A stretch of DNA of 64,000 nt from Dermatobacter hominis. GTDB lineage: Bacteria; Actinomycetota; Acidimicrobiia; Acidimicrobiales; Microtrichaceae. Below, in pieces: positions 59,831 to 64,000 of this stretch. The stretch covers positions 2,046,001 through 2,110,000 of the forward strand of contig NZ_CP085840.1 in the NCBI RefSeq assembly GCF_020715685.1. The letters run 5' to 3'. How positions within the stretch are numbered: position 1 is the first letter of the stretch; each line of letters opens with the position of its first letter. The notes under the pieces were generated by a model, which saw only the letters and a program-made list of their open reading frames with translations, was not told the DNA's origin and did not search any database. Both the position numbers and the translations under genes were made by a program.

Positions 59831-60694
59831 TCAGCGGATGAAGCGCTCGCCGAAGCTGCCGATCAGGTCGATCGCCTGCTCGGTGCTCTCGGGGCCCGAG
59901 ACGCCCTGCGCCATCCACGCCGAGGTGAGGATCGTCGTGACGCCGGCGGCCTCGAGCCGGTCGCAGACCTCGGTCGACGGCGCGGCCAGCGGCGAGGCGA
60001 TGATCTCGAACGGCCGGTCGGCGGTCCCGGCCTCCTCCCGGACGCGCTCGAGCGTCTCGCAGTGGGCGATGAGCTCGTCGACGGAGTAGTAGACGCCCAG
60101 CCACCCGTCCCCGATCGACGCGGCCCGGCGGAAGGCGATGTCGGAGTGGCCGCCGACGTAGATCGGCACGGGCGCCGGCGGGCTCGGCCGCATCTCGACG
60201 GGTTCGAAGTCGTAGAACTCGCCGTGGTGCTCGACCATCCCGCCGCGCCACAGCGCCCGGATGACCTCGACCATCTCGTCCATGCGCTTGCCGCGCTGCT
60301 TGAACGGCTGCTCGAGCAGCTCGAACTCCTCGGCCATCCAGCCGGCGCCGATGCCGAGGCCGACCCGGCCCCGGGTCAGGTAGGCCGCGGTGCCGACGGC
60401 CTTGGCGACCACGAAGGGGTTGCGCAGCGGCAGCACGTACACGTTCGTGATGAACCGGATGCGGGACGTCACCGACGACATCGCGCCGACCGCCACCCAC
60501 GGATCCGGCCAGTCCTCGTCGGGGCTGAACAGCGGCGTGCCGTCGGGCGTGTACGGGTACTCGGAGCTGAGGTAGCTCGGGTACACGACGTGGTCCGACA
60601 CCGCGACCGAGTCGAACCCGGCCTCCTCGGCCGCCACGGCGATGCGGGGCCAGTCGAGGGGGGTCGCGCCGATCAGCGCCTGGGCGAACTTCAT
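59831..60694 (-). CDS. LLM-class F420-dependent oxidoreductase
   Basis: Luciferase-like enzyme, 287 aa, of the TIGR03619 type. RIAVAAEEAGFDSVAVSDHVVYPSYLSSEYPY, RIRFITNVYVLPLRNPFVVAK, GIGAGWMAEEFELL, PIYVGGHSDIAFRRAASIGDGWLG. F420 binding is expected. It follows the FadD3-like ligase by 65 nt on the same strand and is probably in the same operon, hinting at a redox step on the same CoA ester or acid. A 15-nt tandem repeat separates the two genes. Confidence 0.9.
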   Translation of the reverse strand: MKFAQALIGATPLDWPRIAVAAEEAGFDSVAVSDHVVYPSYLSSEYPYTPDGTPLFSPDEDWPDPWVAVGAMSSVTSRIRFITNVYVLPLRNPFVVAKAVGTAAYLTRGRVGLGIGAGWMAEEFELLEQPFKQRGKRMDEMVEVIRALWRGGMVEHHGEFYDFEPVEMRPSPPAPVPIYVGGHSDIAFRRAASIGDGWLGVYYSVDELIAHCETLERVREEAGTADRPFEIIASPLAAPSTEVCDRLEAAGVTTILTSAWMAQGVSGPESTEQAIDLIGSFGERFIR

Positions 60695-60714
60695 GGGTGC
60701 TGCTCTCTCTCGCA

Positions 60715-60758
60715 GGTGAGGGGCTCGGAGGTGGGGTGCTCGGAGGTGAGGGCTCGGG
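60715..60758. repeat. 15-nt tandem repeat between FadD3-like and LLM genes
   Basis: Three adjacent copies, 60715-60729, 60730-60744 and 60745-60758 (last lacks one base); consensus GGTGAGGGGCTCGGA. They fill most of the 65-nt gap and end at the ligase stop. Read on the minus strand they give repeated CACCTCCGAG-type spacers before the LLM start. Confidence 0.75.
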
Positions 60759-60759
60759 C

Positions 60760-62388
60760 TCAGGCGCCGGAGGTGGCCCGGTCCCGGAGCTCGAACTTCA
60801 GGACCTTGCCGCTGGCGTTGAGCGGCAGGGCGTCGACGATGAGCACCTGGCGGGGCACCTTGTAGTTGGCCATGTGCTCGCGGGCCCAGGCGACGATCTC
60901 GTCGGGGTCGGCGCCGTCGGCCGCGTCGGCGGTCGGCACGACGAACGCCACGCCCACCTCGCCCATCCGCTCGTCGGGGACGCCGACGACCGCCACCTGG
61001 GCGATGTGCGGGTGCGCGAGGAGCAGCTGCTCGATCTCGGCCGGGTAGGCGTTGAAGCCGCCCACGATGAACATGTCCTTCGTGCGGTCGGTGATGCGGA
61101 GGTAGCCCCGCTCGTCGAGCGTGCCGACGTCGCCGGTGTGCAGCCACCCGTCGGCGTCGATCGCCTCGGCCGTCTGCTCCGGGTCCTCGAAGTACTCGCG
61201 CATGACGTTGTAGCCCCGGACCAGCACCTCGCCCGGCTCGTCGGGACCGAGCTCCTTGCCGTCCTCGTCGACGATCACGACCTCGACGCCGGGGATGGCC
61301 CGTCCGGACGTCGTGGCGATCGTCTCGGCCCCGTCCTCGCGGCGGCAGACGGTGACCACCCCGCACGCCTCGGTGAGGCCGTACGCGGTGAGCACCGTCT
61401 CGAACCCGAGGTCGCGCTCCATGGCCACCACGAGCTCCACCGGCACGACGGCGGCGCCGGTGACGGCGAGCCGGAGCGAGTCGACGCGCGAGCGGTCGAA
61501 GCGCGGGTGGTGCAGGAGCGTCTGGTACAGGGTCGGGGGTCCGGGGATCATGCTGATCCGCTCGGCCTCGATGGCGGCGAGCGCAGCGTCCACGTCGAAG
61601 ACCGGGAGCGGCACCATCGTCGCCCCGGTCATGAGGCAGGCGAGGATCCCGGCCTTGTACCCGAACGTGTGGAAGAACGGGTTGATGATGAGGTAGCGGT
61701 CGTCGCTCCGGAGCCCGACCAGCTCGGACCAGTCGAGGAAGGCCCGCAGCGTGGCGGCGTGGGTCTGCACGACGCCCTTCGGGTGGCCCGTGGTGCCGGA
61801 CGTGAACAGCACGTCGGACACGTCGTCGCCGCCGATGGCCGCGATGCGGGCGTCGAGCGCCTCGTCGGGCACCGAGGTCCCCTCGGCGAGCAGCTCGTCG
61901 AGGTGGCCGACGCCCTCGGGCCGCGAACCGGTGTCGCGGAGCAGCACGATGCGCTCGAGCGTGTCGGGACGACCGGCGTCGTCGAGCATGCTCACGTAGT
62001 CGTTGCCGAGGAAGCCCTCGACTGTGAACAGGAGCCGGGCCCGGCTCCGGCCCAGGATGTCGGCCGCCTCCATGCCCTTGTAGCGGGTGTTGAGCGGCAC
62101 GAGGGCGGCGCCGGCCGACTGCAGGCCGAGCACGGCGACGACCCACTCCCAGCAGTTCGGCGCCCAGATCGCGACCCGGTCGCCCGGTTCGATGCCCGCG
62201 GCGATCAGGCCCTTGGCGAGGTCGTCGACGCGGCGCCGGAGCTCGACGAAGTCGATCCGGACGACGGCGTCGGCATCACCGCCCGCGCCGTCGACGACCG
62301 CCTCGGCGCCGCCGAAGCGGTCCGCCGCGTCGCGCAGCAGCGCCGGCACGGATGCCCAGCGCAGGTCCCCACGCGTGGCGTCGCTCAT
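60760..62388 (-). CDS. FadD3-like acyl-CoA ligase
   Basis: AMP-forming ligase, 542 aa. It matches my recollection of mycobacterial FadD3 (HIP-CoA ligase, steroid rings C/D) closely in VLFTSGTTGHPKG (about 200), DRYLIINPFFHTFGYKAGIL, PGPPTLYQTLLHHP, LRLAVTGAAVVPVELV, and LTAYGLTEACGVVTVCR; the C-terminus is GKVLKFEL. It could thus activate HIP or a similar ring-derived acid. A CTGACG palindrome is 34 nt upstream and the ATG overlaps the preceding gene by 4 nt; GGGGGAG is the ribosome site. Family is sure, the substrate is inferred. Confidence 0.88.
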   Translation of the reverse strand: MSDATRGDLRWASVPALLRDAADRFGGAEAVVDGAGGDADAVVRIDFVELRRRVDDLAKGLIAAGIEPGDRVAIWAPNCWEWVVAVLGLQSAGAALVPLNTRYKGMEAADILGRSRARLLFTVEGFLGNDYVSMLDDAGRPDTLERIVLLRDTGSRPEGVGHLDELLAEGTSVPDEALDARIAAIGGDDVSDVLFTSGTTGHPKGVVQTHAATLRAFLDWSELVGLRSDDRYLIINPFFHTFGYKAGILACLMTGATMVPLPVFDVDAALAAIEAERISMIPGPPTLYQTLLHHPRFDRSRVDSLRLAVTGAAVVPVELVVAMERDLGFETVLTAYGLTEACGVVTVCRREDGAETIATTSGRAIPGVEVVIVDEDGKELGPDEPGEVLVRGYNVMREYFEDPEQTAEAIDADGWLHTGDVGTLDERGYLRITDRTKDMFIVGGFNAYPAEIEQLLLAHPHIAQVAVVGVPDERMGEVGVAFVVPTADAADGADPDEIVAWAREHMANYKVPRQVLIVDALPLNASGKVLKFELRDRATSGA

Positions 62389-62960
62389 GGTGTGCTCCCC
62401 CGTTGTGACGATGCGCCTCGATCTGACGGGGCGTCAGAGGGCGACTGTACCGGTCCTGGCGCGGCGCCGAACCGGGACGCGAGGCGCCGGTGCCGGTGCG
62501 AGAAGAGGAATCCGACGACCGCCGCGGTGACGGGTCGCGCGACGCCGACGCGGGGCTCCACCACCACGCGGTCGGTGACCCGCGAGCCGGTGCCGTCGGC
62601 CACGACGTCGCGGTCGTGGCGCCAGCGCCGCTGCAGCCAGCTGGTGGAGTCCTCCCGGAAGGAGCCGCCGGCGACGCCGCCGTCGGTGACGGCGACCAGC
62701 CGCAGCGCGTGCCGGTCGAACGGCACGACGCCGAAGCCGAGCAGCCAGCTCCGGAACGCCACGGCGCCGAGGAGCGCCGCCGCGTCGTCGCCGGCGAGCA
62801 CCTCGGTGAGGTCACCGAGGTGCGACGGGTGCGTCATGCGGACGAACGGGCCGAGCTCCTGGTTCACACCGGCCATCGACGCGGCGTGGCGCCACACCGG
62901 ACCCGGCGGCGCGGCGAGGCGCGTCGAGCGCTCGACGACGATGGCCGCCCCCACGCGCAC
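62385..62960 (-). CDS. SRPBCC-like (START/polyketide-cyclase fold) protein
   Basis: About 191 aa. The N-terminus AAIVVERSTRLAAPPGPVWRHAASMAGVNQEL is the usual beta1-helix of SRPBCC hydrophobic-ligand proteins, and RVTDRVVVEPRVG is a later strand. The last 22 residues are a Ser/Ala-rich tail that encodes an operator and looks like a read-out of regulatory DNA. The GTG at 62960 starts 26 nt after the CoA-transferase stop; GTG at 62954 is an alternative. Ligand unknown; the fold binds lipids or steroids in some families. Confidence 0.72.
   Translation of the reverse strand: MRVGAAIVVERSTRLAAPPGPVWRHAASMAGVNQELGPFVRMTHPSHLGDLTEVLAGDDAAALLGAVAFRSWLLGFGVVPFDRHALRLVAVTDGGVAGGSFREDSTSWLQRRWRHDRDVVADGTGSRVTDRVVVEPRVGVARPVTAAVVGFLFSHRHRRLASRFGAAPGPVQSPSDAPSDRGASSQRGSTP
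62423..62437. promoter_or_regulatory. CTGACG-N3-CGTCAG operator inside the SRPBCC ORF
   Basis: CTGACGGGGCGTCAG with perfect 6-bp arms plus a matching outer T/A pair. It lies 34 nt before the FadD3-like ATG and inside the 3' end of the preceding ORF, so it would act as an internal operon promoter control. Confidence 0.66.
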
Positions 62961-62986
62961 CGGCCCCCGATGTGCCCGACGCCGGC

Positions 62987-64000
62987 CTACCGGCCCTCGC
63001 CGAGCGCGCCGGCCTCGCGGAGCGCGGCGATCCGGGCCTCGTCGTAGCCGAGGACCTCGGCGAGCACCTCGTCGTTGTGCTCGCCGGCGGTCGGGGCGAT
63101 CGAGGGGTCGGGCAGCTCGGCGTCGAGGAACTTGAGCGGCGTGCCGATCATGTCGGCGCCGTGGGTCTCGTGCGGCATGAAGCCGAGACGGTCGTGGAAC
63201 TGCGGGTCGTCGGCCAGCGTCTTGGGCGTGTTGATCGGTGCGATCGTCGTGTTGACCGTGCCCGACCACTCCACCCACTCGGCGGAGGTCTTCGTGCGGA
63301 AGATCTCGACCAGCTCCTTGCGGAGCTCGGTGTTGCCCTTGGCGTGGTCGCCGTACTGGCTCCCGGGCCACCGCTCGAAGAGGTCCATGCGGTCGACGCC
63401 CTGGCAGAAGTTCTTCCAGAACTCCTGCTCCGACGCCATGAAGAGGACGAAGCCGTCGCTCGACTCGTAGACCTGGTAGCGCACGCCCTCCTCCATGCCG
63501 GCGGTGCCGGGAGCGCGCCGCTCGTAGTCGTCGGAGCGGTTGCCGGTCACCTCGGACTGGGGGCGCTCGTACGCCTTCCACGTCTCGCTGCGCAGCCAGT
63601 CCATCGCCGCAGCCGCGTCGGACTGGGCGATCTCGAGGAACGAGCCCTCGCCGGTGGCGCGGGCCTTGACGATGCCGGCGAGCACGCCGAGCGAGCCGAA
63701 CAGCGGACCGGCGTGGATGCCGATCGACGCGTGCTCGGGCAGGTAGGGGAAGCCCTCGTCGTTGTAGGTCGGGTTCACGATGCCGGCCCACGTGTCGTAC
63801 GCGATGCCGTGGCTCGGGAGGTGCGCGTACGGACCGGTCATGCCATAGCCGGAGATCGTGCAGAACACGATGCTCGGGTTGATCTCGAGCAGGTCCTCGT
63901 ACCCGAGGCCTCGGCGGGCGAGGGCGCCCGGGCGCATGGCCTCGATGACGGCGTCGGCGCCGCGCACGAGGTCTCGGAACACCTCCTGCGCCTCCTCGGT
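62987..64000 (-). CDS. CaiB/BaiF family III CoA-transferase, N-terminus cut by window edge
   Basis: Formyl-CoA-transferase-family protein; about 338 residues are in the window and the N-terminus continues beyond the right edge. Key features: MRPGALARRGLGYEDLLEINPSIVF, CTISGYGMTGPYAH, DTWAGI, and GSFLEIAQSDAAAAMDWL with the Asp-containing stretch of the CoA-transfer site. These enzymes move CoA between acyl-CoA and free acids, and bile-acid members (BaiF) act on steroid acids. Context: followed by SRPBCC, FadD3-like and LLM genes on the same strand, probably one operon. Confidence 0.9.
   Translation of the reverse strand, partial: TEEAQEVFRDLVRGADAVIEAMRPGALARRGLGYEDLLEINPSIVFCTISGYGMTGPYAHLPSHGIAYDTWAGIVNPTYNDEGFPYLPEHASIGIHAGPLFGSLGVLAGIVKARATGEGSFLEIAQSDAAAAMDWLRSETWKAYERPQSEVTGNRSDDYERRAPGTAGMEEGVRYQVYESSDGFVLFMASEQEFWKNFCQGVDRMDLFERWPGSQYGDHAKGNTELRKELVEIFRTKTSAEWVEWSGTVNTTIAPINTPKTLADDPQFHDRLGFMPHETHGADMIGTPLKFLDAELPDPSIAPTAGEHNDEVLAEVLGYDEARIAALREAGALGEGR

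Noticed and set aside
1-64000. Natural-product cluster, from the number of adenylating enzymes
   Set aside because: No PKS, NRPS carrier or condensation domains; the adenylating enzymes are CoA ligases in catabolic context.
1-64000. tRNA or rRNA genes, riboswitches
   Set aside because: None recognised by eye in any intergenic region; all gaps are shorter than 200 nt and most are explained by promoters or repeats. A covariance-model scan would be decisive.

Overview
The window looks like chromosomal DNA of a very GC-rich actinobacterium. GTG starts are common, two kinds of F420/FMN-type enzyme are present (LLM and PPOX families), and there is a DUF222-HNH gene, a DUF3097 gene, a mycothiol-type isomerase-fold protein, a WS/DGAT and several mycobacterium-like acyl-CoA ligases. 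The mix would fit Acidimicrobiia or a neighbouring lineage, but that is inference; no rRNA or tRNA gene was seen. Coding density is high and no gene-free stretch exceeds 300 bases.

Layout. 1-7.2 kb: cut-off acyl-CoA ligase, AraC regulator, acetoacetyl-CoA synthetase, ApbE flavin transferase with a small membrane protein, MarR. 7.3-15.4 kb: YceI, WS/DGAT, FadD19-like ligase, sulfatase, NUDIX, LysE with Lrp. 15.4-20.7 kb: ABC-F ATPase, a second FadD19-like ligase, CotH-kinase lipoprotein. 20.7-26 kb: amidohydrolase, a WXG100-like protein, a close KstR homologue and a degenerate ThDP enzyme-like protein. 26-35.7 kb: DGPF/ECF sigma pair, HNH, AlkB, SDR, AqpZ, transporters. 35.8-46.5 kb: another ligase, then catabolic genes (alcohol dehydrogenase, cyclase, aldehyde dehydrogenase, amidohydrolase, SDR, EthD). 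46.6-64 kb: LLM enzymes, thiolase with an HMG-CoA-synthase-like/DUF35 fusion, three TetR regulators, MFS pump, FadD3-like ligase and a cut-off CoA-transferase.

The unifying theme is CoA-dependent catabolism, probably of steroids or related isoprenoid lipids. A KstR homologue (23845-24432) has a KstR-type box upstream, and four further boxes (pattern T-N2-AAC-N2-GTT-N2-A) sit at the FadD19-like ligase, two amidohydrolase genes and the alcohol dehydrogenase. A second, unassigned palindrome, CTGACG-N3-CGTCAG, occurs six times, each time just upstream of a minus-strand catabolic gene, and both motifs meet in one promoter at 45243-45279. The TetR gene at 53536 is the best candidate for the second regulator.

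Many genes appear to be transcribed without a leader: a TANNNT box lies 6-8 nt before the start codon at about twenty genes. This pattern helps decide starts and points to a probable one-base frameshift at the beginning of alkB.
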